A stretch of DNA of 64,000 bases, from contig JAWKZN010000001.1 of assembly GCA_041395945.1 (NCBI GenBank), positions 1,550,001-1,614,000 on the forward strand. The letters are read 5' to 3'. The notes beneath the pieces are model-generated. The model ran no database searches, was not told the DNA's origin, and worked only from the letters and a program-made list of their open reading frames with translations. The translations under genes were made by a program, and so were the position numbers. The stretch's first letter is position 1. Every line of letters starts with the position of its first letter. Origin of the DNA: Pseudomonadales bacterium (GTDB lineage Bacteria > Pseudomonadota > Gammaproteobacteria > Pseudomonadales > Azotimanducaceae). Positions 8,870-17,877 of this stretch are shown piece by piece.

Positions 8870-9421
8870 TCAGCGCTCGGCCAGGGCATAAATGGCCGGC
8901 AGGTTCCGCCAGTAACCCTGGAAATCCATGCCGAAGCCGAACAGGTAGCGGTTCGGACATTCCAGTGCCGCCACGTCTGCAGCGAGCGGACGGAGTCTTT
9001 CCACCTTTTTGTCGACCATGACGGCGACGGTGACGCGCACAGCGCCCACCTCCAGAGCCCAGTCACGTATCGCCGCCAGGGTGAGGCCCTGATCGAGCAC
9101 GTCATCGACGATCAGCACATGGCGGCCGGCGAGACTGATCAAAGGACGTGCGTGCCAGTGCAGCTCGCCGCCCGTGGTCGCACTGCGATAGCGGCTGACC
9201 TGTATACAGGCGAGCTCCAGGGGAAAGTGCAGACGCTGAAGCAGTGCGGCCGTGAACGGCAGCGCACCGTTGAGCACACTGAGGACCACCGGATTTTCTC
9301 CGGTGAGCAGCACAGCCAGACGCACGGCAGCCTGATCAATGGCTCGCACCAGCGCGTCGGCATCCACCAGGACCTGCGCATCCCGCAGCGCGGCAAGCAC
9401 TGCCGGTGGTGCGTCTGTCAC
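8870..9421 (-). CDS. hpt: Hypoxanthine-guanine phosphoribosyltransferase
   Basis: The 183-residue type I phosphoribosyltransferase carries the PRPP-binding loop VLIVDDVLDQGLTL, an NGALPF segment and the C-terminal FGFGMDFQGYWRNLP block typical of bacterial HPRTs. It converts hypoxanthine or guanine plus PRPP to IMP or GMP. It overlaps the upstream mscS-like gene by 4 bp and lies 6 bp before the thioinosine phosphorylase gene, forming a small purine-salvage pair. Confidence 0.88.
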   Translation of the reverse strand: MTDAPPAVLAALRDAQVLVDADALVRAIDQAAVRLAVLLTGENPVVLSVLNGALPFTAALLQRLHFPLELACIQVSRYRSATTGGELHWHARPLISLAGRHVLIVDDVLDQGLTLAAIRDWALEVGAVRVTVAVMVDKKVERLRPLAADVAALECPNRYLFGFGMDFQGYWRNLPAIYALAER

Positions 9422-10485
9422 TTCTCCACCTGTTCGATCATCAGGGTGCGGGTGGGGAAAGCCACCTCGGCACCATTTTTTTCTATGATGGCCGCGACCC
9501 GGAACAGCACATCCTGCTTGATTGCATGGAACTCGGTCCAGACCGTTGTCCGGGTGAATGTGTATATGAAGAAGTCGAGAGAAGACGCACCGAATTCCAC
9601 AAAGTTCACCATCAGCGTGCGGGACTGATCGATGGCTTCGTGCTGTTTGAGCATGTCTTCGATTTCACTGACGATGCGGGGCAGCGCGGCAATGTCCTGG
9701 TAGCGGACACCGATGGTCTCGCGAATGCGTCGATTGGTCATCCGCGAGGGATTCTCGACCGTGATACTGGCGAAGGTGGCATTGGGCACATACAGCGGCC
9801 GGGCATCGAAGGTTCTGATGCGGGTCAGGCGCCAGCCGATGTCCTCCACGGTACCCTCGATCTCCTTGTCCGGGGAGCGAATCCAGTCACCCACCGAGAA
9901 GGGCCGGTCCAGAAACACCATGAACGCACCGAAAAAATTTGCGAGCAGATCCCGCGCGGCGAAGCCGATGGCGATGCCGCCGATGCCGCCGAATGCGAGC
10001 ACACCCGATACGCTGAACCCCAGGGTCTGCAGCACCATCAGCGCCCCGGTGATGATGACACTGGCGCGCAGCAGTTTACCGACGGCCGAGGCGGTAGTGG
10101 GGTCCGTCGGCTGGTCCCGATAGCTCGGATCCGAGACGTGCACTTCCACATAGGAGATGAATCGCACGGCGAACCAGCACAGCAGCATGATGATCCCGGT
10201 GTTGCGGATCTGGCCCACCGAGGAAAAAACGTCCGCCTGGGCGCTGCCTCCGGCCAGCTCCGCTGCCCAGCTCACACCCACCAGCCAGATGGCCCAGGTC
10301 AGCGGAGACCGGACTGCCTGGATCAGTGCGTCATCGTAGAGGTTGCGGGTTTTCTCGAAGCTGCGTCCCATACGGGCAAGGATGACCCTCGCGAAGTAGT
10401 GCACCACGCCCGTAGCCAGCACCATCAGAAAGACCTCGCCTACCCAGGCGTTTTCCCCGAGCAGGGGTTCAAGCAGTTCGTTCAT
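9418..10485 (-). CDS. MscS-family mechanosensitive channel
   Basis: The 355-residue membrane protein has about four to five predicted transmembrane segments in its first ~190 residues. These end in the Gly/Ala-rich pore helix (GVLAFGGIGGIAIGFAARDLLANFFG), followed by a beta domain with the MscS signature RPFSVGDWI and a cytoplasmic alpha/beta part. The family releases solutes on hypo-osmotic shock. The extra N-terminal helices resemble the YbdG/MscM-like subfamily more than minimal MscS. It overlaps hpt by 4 bp, which suggests co-transcription. Confidence 0.87.
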   Translation of the reverse strand: MNELLEPLLGENAWVGEVFLMVLATGVVHYFARVILARMGRSFEKTRNLYDDALIQAVRSPLTWAIWLVGVSWAAELAGGSAQADVFSSVGQIRNTGIIMLLCWFAVRFISYVEVHVSDPSYRDQPTDPTTASAVGKLLRASVIITGALMVLQTLGFSVSGVLAFGGIGGIAIGFAARDLLANFFGAFMVFLDRPFSVGDWIRSPDKEIEGTVEDIGWRLTRIRTFDARPLYVPNATFASITVENPSRMTNRRIRETIGVRYQDIAALPRIVSEIEDMLKQHEAIDQSRTLMVNFVEFGASSLDFFIYTFTRTTVWTEFHAIKQDVLFRVAAIIEKNGAEVAFPTRTLMIEQVEK

Positions 10486-10501
10486 GTGTTCCAGAAATCA
10501 G

Positions 10502-12268
10502 TCAGAAAAACTTGGTCAGTTCCAGTTCGATGTAGTCATCGTTACCGAGAGAACCCATCTTGTTCTCCGGTGCCAGCGGCATGGCGGCATCGATATCATC
10601 GCCGACGAACGCCCGCCCTTCGATCATCAGCGTCCAGGTCTCACCGAGTCGACGGCTGGCCTCCAGAGAGAGTGCCACTTCATCGTACTCAGGATCCCAG
10701 ATCACTCCGAAAAGTGCCTGGGAATCACTCAGATCATTGAACTGCCAGCGCGTGCCGAAGGCGATGTCGTGTTCGAACAGTGTATCGAAAGCGGCATCGC
10801 CCCGTTCATCGTACAGATATTCCACCACCAGTCCGAGGTCGGCGCTGCTGCCCAGCACACCCACCAGGGTGCGCTCGAACCCGGCATTGTAGGCAAAATA
10901 GCGGTCGCCAAAGCCACTGCGGCTGATGGCCTCGAGTTTCCAGGCCCAGTCGCCGACGATCGCCTGGGCTTCGAGTCCGGTCTGATCTATTACCGGATAG
11001 CGCGGCTGCAGTACCAGTTCGCCGTCCGGACGAACCAGTGCGTTAAAAAGAGGATCGCGGCTCGTACCGGAAAAGTGATAGACGCCAAAATCGAAGGCGC
11101 CTGCGCTGTGCGACCAGCGCACGACGCCGTCCACACGCTTGTTTTCAGCGGCGGAATCGTAGACCGGATCATCATCATCGACGGGAACGTAGTATCTCGG
11201 ACGCCCGTCAAAACCGGCGAACGTGCGTTCGCGAAAACCGGTGAGCAGCATCAGATCCACAATGCCCCAGTCTCTGAGCAGCGAAAGATGCACCATGGGT
11301 GCTCCGAGTTTGTCTTCACCGTCCAGGTTTTCGACCAGGTCGGTCTGGTTGACGATATCAACCAGGTGTTTGAACTCTGTGACACCCCAGAATATCTGCC
11401 TGGCACCCACATGCAGATCCCAGTTCTGGCCAACCAGACTCCAGAACCCTTCGCGCAGATCGAAATGAGTACGCTCCGGGTCCTGAGCGTCGTATCGGTA
11501 AAAGGGTGCGACGGTCAGGCTCTGACGTTCGCTGTCCCAGCTCCGGTAATAGTCGGCCCGCAGACTCAGCGAGGGTTGAAAGCGGGACTGCCCGGCCAGG
11601 CCTTCATCGAAGAAGGTGCGTGCCTGGGCGCCTGCGTCCACATCGAGAATCTGGACAACGGTTGAACCCGCCGTGGCAGTGCGCTGTTCACCCGGCTCAC
11701 CATAAATCTCCGAGGGTCTTGCGGGCGGCTGGATGCGTTCCGGACCCTGGGCAATTGGCTGGCGCTGGGCGGCGACCGGCGGCGTCACTGCCGCGCTCGA
11801 CGCCGCTGCAGCGGATGTCGAGGCAGCCGCATTCTCCGCAGCGTTTTCCAGCGCTGCGGATTCATCCGAAGCAGCGGATTCGGCAGACGCCGGCGATGGC
11901 GCAGGGGCACTGGCTGTTCCCGCCACCCTGTCCATCGTGCGCTGTTCCAGCCGACCCGCAGGGTCCAGGCCGGTGATCTGCCAGTGCCGCAACTGCTGGA
12001 GCGCCGCAAGCCGTTTCAGTCTCGCCGCATCTGCATCGGCCAGCACCGGGCTGACCACCCGGTACCAGAGCACGCCTGCGTCGGTCACCGTCGCGACCGA
12101 GATGGGAGCATTCAGCAGCGCACCCACCCGGGTAGCCCAGTTTTCCGCATTGTCCGGATTCTGGAAACTGCCGAAGACCAGCTGTTCATCAGCCCGCACG
12201 GTTGCCGGAGCCAGTACTGCCGGCAGGAACAGCACCATCAGCAGTCGCAGCCGCACAGGCGTGTTCAT
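10502..12268 (-). CDS. Secreted protein with N-terminal SPOR-like domain and C-terminal outer-membrane beta-barrel
   Basis: The 588-residue protein has a signal peptide (about 1-26). A SPOR-like repeat at about 28-100 reads LVFGSFQNPDNAENWATRV, then WYRVVSPV, then a LKRLAALQQL helix. An Ala/Ser/Pro-rich linker (about 115-200) follows. The last ~380 residues are amphipathic beta strands with many aromatics, ending in Phe (ELTKFF), as expected for a BAM-assembled barrel. SPOR domains bind peptidoglycan lacking stem peptides. The barrel half resembles porin-like proteins that accompany LolA-like proteins. It overlaps the upstream LolA-like gene by 4 bp. Specific function is unknown. Confidence 0.7.
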   Translation of the reverse strand: MNTPVRLRLLMVLFLPAVLAPATVRADEQLVFGSFQNPDNAENWATRVGALLNAPISVATVTDAGVLWYRVVSPVLADADAARLKRLAALQQLRHWQITGLDPAGRLEQRTMDRVAGTASAPAPSPASAESAASDESAALENAAENAAASTSAAAASSAAVTPPVAAQRQPIAQGPERIQPPARPSEIYGEPGEQRTATAGSTVVQILDVDAGAQARTFFDEGLAGQSRFQPSLSLRADYYRSWDSERQSLTVAPFYRYDAQDPERTHFDLREGFWSLVGQNWDLHVGARQIFWGVTEFKHLVDIVNQTDLVENLDGEDKLGAPMVHLSLLRDWGIVDLMLLTGFRERTFAGFDGRPRYYVPVDDDDPVYDSAAENKRVDGVVRWSHSAGAFDFGVYHFSGTSRDPLFNALVRPDGELVLQPRYPVIDQTGLEAQAIVGDWAWKLEAISRSGFGDRYFAYNAGFERTLVGVLGSSADLGLVVEYLYDERGDAAFDTLFEHDIAFGTRWQFNDLSDSQALFGVIWDPEYDEVALSLEASRRLGETWTLMIEGRAFVGDDIDAAMPLAPENKMGSLGNDDYIELELTKFF

Positions 12269-13095
12269 CTCACACGCCGCAGACTGTTTGTCGAGAAATC
12301 ACGATCCGCCTCGAGACCGGTACCGAAACGGTAATTGCGCCACACGAGCTCAGTGGATTTTCCACTCTGCACATTCGCCATCAGCATGCGGGAGGGCTTC
12401 CAGAAATGCCCGGCATAAAGCTCATAGCCGGTTGCCTCGAGGGTTTTCAGCAGTCGATTGCGCCGATCGAAATACTCGATGCTCTGAACGCGCAGTTCCG
12501 CCGCATCCACCACCACCACCTGCCTGGCGTAACCTGAGAACTCGTCGGTCGGCGTGCGTTCCACCACATAGCTTGTGTTCTCATTCGAACCCTGCACCTG
12601 AATCAGTCGGTAGCTGTACTTCTCGACCTCCTGAAGCGCGAGATCTTCATAGGCGAACTCACTGCTTAAGAACGGACCGGACTTGTTCTGACTGGTAATT
12701 CGCTTCACCCGTTTCAACGAAGGCAGGTAGAGCCACTGATCGTCTGCGGTAAGTTTGTGGGCATAGCTGAGCAGCGCAGTACCGCTGATCGGCTTCGGCG
12801 TATCGAATACCACCAGCAGCCGATCACCGTCTCCGTCTACTTCGAGCTGGCGTATCCGCAGGTCGCGCCGGCTTTCGTCCCCGGATGAAGTCCTCAGCAC
12901 CATCTCCAGGTCCACCTGCAGGTCCCCATAACCGGACTCGCGTCGGTCCGCTTCACGGAAAATCGCCAGACCGGCCTGCTCAGGTGTCAGCCCCTGGATA
13001 GAGAAGCTGGACTCGGGCACGGCCTGGGCCTGCAGTGTCAGGATCAGACAGGCCAGGCCGGTGATCGTCGTGCTGAAATTCAAAAAAAACTCCAT
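12265..13095 (-). CDS. LolA-like outer-membrane lipoprotein-sorting family protein
   Basis: The 276-residue periplasmic protein has a signal peptide (about 1-26, cut near AQA). The body matches the LolA-like family often annotated as outer membrane lipoprotein-sorting protein: IFREADRRESGYGD, LLVVFDTPKPISGTALLSY, WLYLPSLKRVKRI and a FLSSEFAYEDL segment. These proteins are thought to shuttle hydrophobic cargo and often sit beside RND/MMPL transporters; no such transporter is visible here. It is first in a two-gene unit with the SPOR-barrel protein and is divergent from lexA, so the SOS boxes lie in its upstream region as well. Confidence 0.78.
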   Translation of the reverse strand: MEFFLNFSTTITGLACLILTLQAQAVPESSFSIQGLTPEQAGLAIFREADRRESGYGDLQVDLEMVLRTSSGDESRRDLRIRQLEVDGDGDRLLVVFDTPKPISGTALLSYAHKLTADDQWLYLPSLKRVKRITSQNKSGPFLSSEFAYEDLALQEVEKYSYRLIQVQGSNENTSYVVERTPTDEFSGYARQVVVVDAAELRVQSIEYFDRRNRLLKTLEATGYELYAGHFWKPSRMLMANVQSGKSTELVWRNYRFGTGLEADRDFSTNSLRRVR

Positions 13096-13157
13096 GTGGT
13101 GAGCACTTAGAGGCGGATATTAAGAAACTGCAGAAGGGTGTGCAATGAACGCAGCTA

Positions 13158-13173
13158 CTGTATATACTCACAG
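13158..13173. promoter_or_regulatory. LexA-binding SOS box 1
   Basis: CTGTATATACTCACAG fits the CTG-N10-CAG SOS consensus with an AT-rich centre. It lies 35 bp upstream of the lexA ATG, consistent with autoregulation. Confidence 0.9.
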
Positions 13174-13177
13174 CCCA

Positions 13178-13193
13178 CTGTATATCCACACAG
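13178..13193. promoter_or_regulatory. LexA-binding SOS box 2
   Basis: CTGTATATCCACACAG is a second CTG-N10-CAG site whose start is 20 bp after that of box 1, about two helical turns. This matches the paired operators upstream of E. coli lexA. Confidence 0.9.
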
Positions 13194-13207
13194 GCAAACC
13201 GGTACCG

Positions 13208-13810
13208 ATGGACACACTCACCTCCCGCCAGGCCCAGGTTCTGGACATCATCCGCCAGTACATCTCAGACACCGGCTATCCGCCGACCCGGGCAGATATC
13301 GCACAGGAGCTCGGCTTCCGCTCCGCGAATGCGGCGGAAGAGCATCTGAAAGCTCTGGCCCGCAAAGGGGCGATCGAGATGATTCCCGGGACCTCCCGGG
13401 GAATCCGCCTGCCGGATGAGACCGGACTGCCAGTGGTGGGTCGGGTTGCAGCCGGTAACCCCATCCTCGCTGCCGAAAACATCGAAGACCGGCTCAACCT
13501 CCCCGCCGGCCTGTTCCATCCCCGGGCGGACTTTCTGCTCAAAGTGCAGGGAGACAGCATGTGCAACGCCGGCATCCTCGATGGCGATCTGCTCGCTGTG
13601 CACAAGACGCCGGAAGCCGGTAACGGCCAGATCGTCGTGGCGCGGATAGAAGACGAAGTCACAGTGAAGCGCTTTCAGCGGACACGTCAGCGCAATCGAA
13701 TTCTGCTGCTGCCGGAGAATGCGGACTTCGAGCCTATCGAAGTGGATCTGAAAACCCAGGCGTTCCAGATCGAGGGACTCAGCGTCGGGGTTATCCGCCA
13801 GCGGATCTGA
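13208..13810 (+). CDS. lexA: SOS repressor LexA
   Basis: The 200-residue protein has a winged-helix DNA-binding domain (residues 1-70, with YPPTRADIAQELGF), the self-cleavage bond Ala82-Gly83, catalytic Ser117 (GDSMCNAG) and Lys154 (VTVKRF). It represses SOS genes until RecA filaments trigger cleavage. An ATG at 13145 is in frame, but the start at 13208 gives the canonical MDTLTSRQ N-terminus and leaves both SOS boxes in the promoter rather than in the coding sequence. Confidence 0.97.
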   Translation: MDTLTSRQAQVLDIIRQYISDTGYPPTRADIAQELGFRSANAAEEHLKALARKGAIEMIPGTSRGIRLPDETGLPVVGRVAAGNPILAAENIEDRLNLPAGLFHPRADFLLKVQGDSMCNAGILDGDLLAVHKTPEAGNGQIVVARIEDEVTVKRFQRTRQRNRILLLPENADFEPIEVDLKTQAFQIEGLSVGVIRQRI

Positions 13811-13861
13811 AGGCCACTCCAGCCTGCGGGCCGGTGCTTGGACTGCGCCGTTCCAGGGGGC

Positions 13862-16666
13862 CTATTCACCCGTTTCTTTTTTAACCGGCTGCTTTCCGGG
13901 TGCCTTCTTTTTCGGCACCTTTTTCTTCGGCGCTTTCTTTTTCGGCGCTTTCTGTTTCGGCGCAGGTTTCTCTGCAGTCTCCGCTTTGCCGTCCACCGAC
14001 TTCTTCCGGGCCGGGGCTTTTTTCCGGGCAGCCGGTTTCGCCACAGGTGCAGCTTCTTCCACCCAGCGACCGTTCTGGTAGAAGGCCTTCCAGCCTGTCG
14101 CCTTGCCCTCCACCTCGGACTGGACGTACTGCTCCTTCGTCTTACGGCTGTAGCGGATCACAGCAGGTCGGCCTTCCGGATCCTTCTCGGGCGCATCCAG
14201 CAGATAGCTGAATTTGGGATCGAGCTCGTTGGCATGAGGGCGGATTTCCGATACCAGCGGTGCCCGGGTTTCCCGGTTTTTCGGAAACTGGCTGGCTGCA
14301 AGGAATATACCGGACGCACCATCGCGCAGCAGGTAGTAGTCGTCCACCTTCTCGCAGCGAAGTTCGGGCATGGGCACCGGGTCCGACTTCGGCGGTGCGG
14401 CTTCGCCACTGCGCAGCAGCTTGCGCGTATTCCTGCAGGTCTCCGACGTGCAGCCGAAGTACTTGCCGAAACGTCCGGATTTGAGCTGCATGTCAGCGCC
14501 ACATTTGTCGCACTCAATCACCGGGCCGTCGTAGCCTTTGATGCGGAAGCTGCCGGTTTCCACGGCGTAACCGGAACAGTCCGGATTGTTGCCGCAGATG
14601 TGCAGCTTGCGGGCTTCGTCGATCAGATAGCTGTCCATTGGCGTGTCACAGATCGGACATCGGCGCTTTGCCCGCAGCAGGCGGGACTCCCCTTCGGCAT
14701 CTTCGTCCGTGTCGACGGCTTCTTCACCGGGAATCAGATTCAGGGTTCTGGTGCAGCGTTCCTTGGGGGGCAGCGAATAGCCGGAACAGCCGAGAAACAC
14801 ACCCGTGCTGCCGGTGCGGATCTGCATCGGCCGGTTACAGGTGGCGCAGGGGATATCGGTATCCGTGGGCTGATTGGCTCGCATGCCACCCTCCGCCCGC
14901 TGCGCGCTGTCGAGTTTCCCACTGAAATCGGAGTAGAAGCCGTTGAGCACACCCCGCCAGTTGGCCTCACCTTCGGCGATCCGGTCGAGCTCACCCTCCA
15001 TCCGTGCGGTAAATCCATAGTCGAGCAGGTTTTCGAACTGCTCCATGAGCCTGTCGGTCACCAGTTCGCCGATCTTCTCGGCGTGGAAGCGCTTGTTGAC
15101 CAGGGTGACATAGCCCCGATCCTGGATGGTCGAGATGATGGCTGCATAGGTGGAAGGACGACCGATACCGCGCTTTTCGAGCTCCCGTACCAGGCTGGCT
15201 TCGCCGAACCGGGGAGACGGCTTGGTGAAATGCTGCACGCCTTCTGCGGCCACCAGCTTGAGGCTTTCTCCTACCTGAAAATCCGGCAGCGGCCGATCCT
15301 CATCCTTGCGCGCCTGGGGCGGATGTACCCGGGTGTAACCATCAAACTTCAGGATCCGACCCCGGACCTTCAACTCGAACTCACCGGCTCTGGCCAGCAC
15401 GGTCGTACTGAGGTATTCAGCAGGCACCATCTGGCAGGCGACAAACTGCCGCCAGATCAGTTCATACAGCCGCACCGCGTCTGCATCCACACCGCTGAGG
15501 TGCTCTGCAAGGGTACCCACGTTCGAGGGACGGATGGCTTCGTGCGCCTCCTGCGCATCCTTTTTGCTCGTATAAACCTGGGGACTGTCCGGCAGGTAGT
15601 TAGCGCCGAATTTCTTCGCGACATAATCGCGGCAGCCGGCAACGGCTTCGCCGGAGAGGTTGGTCGAATCCGTGCGCATGTAGGTGATGTAGCCGGCCTC
15701 ATAGAGGCGCTGGGCCATGGTCATGGTTTTTTTCACCGAAAACCCGAGCCGCGTACTCGCCGCCTGCTGCAGCGTGGAGGTAATGAAGGGTGCTCCCGGC
15801 CTGCTGCGGGTAGGCCGGTCTTCCCGGGAATCCACCTCGAACTGTCGGCTTTTCAGCCGCGCCAGTGCCTCATCCGCGGCAGCGCGGTTGTCCGGCCGGA
15901 AGACGTTTTCGGAATCCCGGCTCAGCTGGAAACGGACGGGTTCATCGTCACCGGGCCGTGCCAGATCCGCGAAAACCTCCCAGTACTCTTCGGGGACGAA
16001 TGCGCGAATCTCCCGTTCCCGCTCCACCACCAGCCGCACGGCCACGGACTGTACCCGTCCGGCGGACAGTCCCCGGGCAATCTTGGCCCAGAGCAGAGGA
16101 GAGAGTTCGAAGCCAACCACACGATCCAGGAACCGCCGCGCCTGCTGGGCGTGCACCTGATTCATGTCCAGTTCACCGGGTGCTTCGAAGGCTTCGGCGA
16201 TGGCCTTCCGGGTGATCTCGTTGAAAACCACCCGGCGATAGCGCCGGGGGTCACCGCCGATGGTCTCGCGCAGGTGCCAGGCAATCGCCTCCCCTTCGCG
16301 ATCGAAGTCCGTCGCCAGGTAAATGGCGTCGGCTTTCTCAGCGAGTTTCGACAGCTCGGCGACGACTTTCTCTTTGCCGGGCAGAACTTCGTATTCCGCC
16401 GCCCAGTCGCCCTCCGGGTCGACCCCCATCCGTCGGATCAGCTGCAGTCGTGCCCGCTCCTTTTTATAGGCTTCCCGCTGCTCGGGCGGCAGCTTGCGGG
16501 TCTTCGCCGCCTCCTTTGCGCGCGCTTTCGGATCCGACACCCGGCCGCCCACCGGCAGGTCGCGGATATGACCCACACTGGATCTGACTATGAAGTCATT
16601 GCCGAGATAGCGATTGATGGTCTTCGCTTTCGCGGGCGACTCGACGATGACGAGAGAACGGGCCAT
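13862..16666 (-). CDS. topA: DNA topoisomerase I
   Basis: The 934-residue type IA topoisomerase starts with the TOPRIM domain (SLVIVESPAKAKTI; ATDFDREGEAIAWH). The catalytic tyrosine is Tyr329 in GYITYMRTDSTN. Three C-terminal zinc-ribbon modules follow (starting CATCNRP, CPICDTP, CDKCGAD), then a topoisomerase I repeat region and a strongly basic tail of about 60 residues with AP(K)KKAPKKK repeats. It relaxes negative supercoils, and the Lys-rich tail probably aids DNA or RNA-polymerase contact. It is convergent with lexA (51 bp between stop codons). A long antisense open frame covers it but has no support as a gene. Confidence 0.97.
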   Translation of the reverse strand: MARSLVIVESPAKAKTINRYLGNDFIVRSSVGHIRDLPVGGRVSDPKARAKEAAKTRKLPPEQREAYKKERARLQLIRRMGVDPEGDWAAEYEVLPGKEKVVAELSKLAEKADAIYLATDFDREGEAIAWHLRETIGGDPRRYRRVVFNEITRKAIAEAFEAPGELDMNQVHAQQARRFLDRVVGFELSPLLWAKIARGLSAGRVQSVAVRLVVEREREIRAFVPEEYWEVFADLARPGDDEPVRFQLSRDSENVFRPDNRAAADEALARLKSRQFEVDSREDRPTRSRPGAPFITSTLQQAASTRLGFSVKKTMTMAQRLYEAGYITYMRTDSTNLSGEAVAGCRDYVAKKFGANYLPDSPQVYTSKKDAQEAHEAIRPSNVGTLAEHLSGVDADAVRLYELIWRQFVACQMVPAEYLSTTVLARAGEFELKVRGRILKFDGYTRVHPPQARKDEDRPLPDFQVGESLKLVAAEGVQHFTKPSPRFGEASLVRELEKRGIGRPSTYAAIISTIQDRGYVTLVNKRFHAEKIGELVTDRLMEQFENLLDYGFTARMEGELDRIAEGEANWRGVLNGFYSDFSGKLDSAQRAEGGMRANQPTDTDIPCATCNRPMQIRTGSTGVFLGCSGYSLPPKERCTRTLNLIPGEEAVDTDEDAEGESRLLRAKRRCPICDTPMDSYLIDEARKLHICGNNPDCSGYAVETGSFRIKGYDGPVIECDKCGADMQLKSGRFGKYFGCTSETCRNTRKLLRSGEAAPPKSDPVPMPELRCEKVDDYYLLRDGASGIFLAASQFPKNRETRAPLVSEIRPHANELDPKFSYLLDAPEKDPEGRPAVIRYSRKTKEQYVQSEVEGKATGWKAFYQNGRWVEEAAPVAKPAARKKAPARKKSVDGKAETAEKPAPKQKAPKKKAPKKKVPKKKAPGKQPVKKETGE

Positions 16667-16745
16667 TGCGCTCCTGAATGCAGCGCAAGGATCGCTGCTC
16701 CTGAATCGAATTCGGCGCCGTTATACGGGTTCGTCGAAATGGCTG

Positions 16746-17327
16746 TCAAGAATCCTCGTCCTCGGACCTGGCGCTGATCCGCTCATCCAGCGCCAGCAGC
16801 CGGGCCCCGAATTCCCGCAACCGCGCGGCCAGTTCGCCGACCTGCTCCGGTCCGGCCTCACGGCCCTCGAGCCAGTAAATCAGCAGACTTCGCGGCGCAA
16901 CTTCCAGGGCCAGAACGTCTGCCGGCAATGCCGCCAGCAGCGGGTCTGCGAGCTCCAGCATCGCCGCGACATGTGCTTTCCCGGTGGGTCTGTCCAGATA
17001 GATCCACCCCTCACGGGGCGCATTTCCTGTCTCGCCCTCCTCCTCGCCCCGCTGCAGGCGCCAGACGGGCAGGTTGCGCAGTTTCCGCTCCAGACCCTGG
17101 GTATAGGCGGCAACTTCCACCACCGGATCCCGGACCTGGCCTGCGGCAGACACCCGCTCATGGGCGGCCGCATTGCGTTTCGGCAGACTGCGCAGATCGA
17201 CCACAAGTCCCTCCTCCCTCGCTTTCGCGCGCAGTGCCGCCAGGCGACGGTCTTTCCTGCTCGGCAGAATCCACAACACCGGCCCGAAAGCGGCAAGCAC
17301 CACCACGGCGATCACAATCCAGCTCAC
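16746..17327 (-). CDS. Membrane-anchored hypothetical protein next to topA
   Basis: The 193-residue protein has one N-terminal transmembrane helix (SWIVIAVVVLAAFGPVLWIL), a basic juxtamembrane stretch and a soluble, charged domain without a motif I can name. I chose the GTG at 17327 because GAGGGA lies 7 bases upstream and this start puts the membrane helix at the N-terminus; an ATG 20 codons earlier is possible. It precedes topA in the same direction with a 79-bp gap, as in related genomes where a small membrane protein adjoins topA. Function unknown. Confidence 0.65.
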   Translation of the reverse strand: MSWIVIAVVVLAAFGPVLWILPSRKDRRLAALRAKAREEGLVVDLRSLPKRNAAAHERVSAAGQVRDPVVEVAAYTQGLERKLRNLPVWRLQRGEEEGETGNAPREGWIYLDRPTGKAHVAAMLELADPLLAALPADVLALEVAPRSLLIYWLEGREAGPEQVGELAARLREFGARLLALDERISARSEDEDS

Positions 17328-17385
17328 AGTTGATTCCCTCGATTCACAGGGTGTATCGTCGCCGCAACCCTCAGGGAGAGGCAAC

Positions 17386-17859
17386 ATGCCTGAAGTCGGC
17401 GGCTACCGCCGCATCATGCTGGCAGTGGATCTCACGGAGGAGTCCGTCAAGGTCGCAAAACGCGCGGTTGCGCTGGCCAGGGCTTTCGACGCCGAGCTCC
17501 ACGTCGTACATGTCATCGAACCGTTGAGCCTGGCCTATGGTGGCGACATCCCCATGGACCTTTCTTCCGTGCAGGAACAGATCCATGAGCAGGCCAAATC
17601 CCATCTCGCTGAGTTCGCAGCCACGCTGAACATTCCCCCGGAACGTCAGTACCTGATATTCGGACGTCCGGAAAGTGAAATTCAGCGGGTGTCCGAATCC
17701 AAACAGGCCGACGCGATCGTGGTGGGCAGCCACGGCCGGCATGGTCTCGCCCTGCTTCTGGGATCTACCGCCAACGGCGTTCTCCACGGTGCGGCCTGTG
17801 ACGTGATCGCCGTGCGGGTTGGCGTGGATCCGGAACCTCAGGCAGCGGAGAACGCCTGA
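17386..17859 (+). CDS. Universal stress protein (UspA family)
   Basis: The 157-residue UspA-fold protein has YRRIMLAVDLTEES near the start and the ATP-binding signature GSHGRHGLALLLGSTANGVL (the G-2X-G-9X-G-S/T pattern) near the end. ATP-binding Usp proteins support survival under starvation, oxygen limitation and other stress. The start follows a strong AGGGAGAGG site and keeps the gene divergent from the topA-linked hypothetical. A second family member is cut by the right edge of the window. Confidence 0.9.
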   Translation: MPEVGGYRRIMLAVDLTEESVKVAKRAVALARAFDAELHVVHVIEPLSLAYGGDIPMDLSSVQEQIHEQAKSHLAEFAATLNIPPERQYLIFGRPESEIQRVSESKQADAIVVGSHGRHGLALLLGSTANGVLHGAACDVIAVRVGVDPEPQAAENA

Positions 17860-17877
17860 CGGCGCAGTCCCGCTTCG

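Noticed and set aside
13838..16777. A 979-residue open frame antisense to topA
   Set aside because: It is the reverse complement of a well-supported topoisomerase gene in a GC-rich genome; the translation has biased composition (His, Arg, Gly rich) and no family motif.
17328..17385. Possible FNR site (TTGATTCCCTCGAT) in the usp promoter region
   Set aside because: Only the left half matches TTGAT; the right half does not match ATCAA, so I do not call it.
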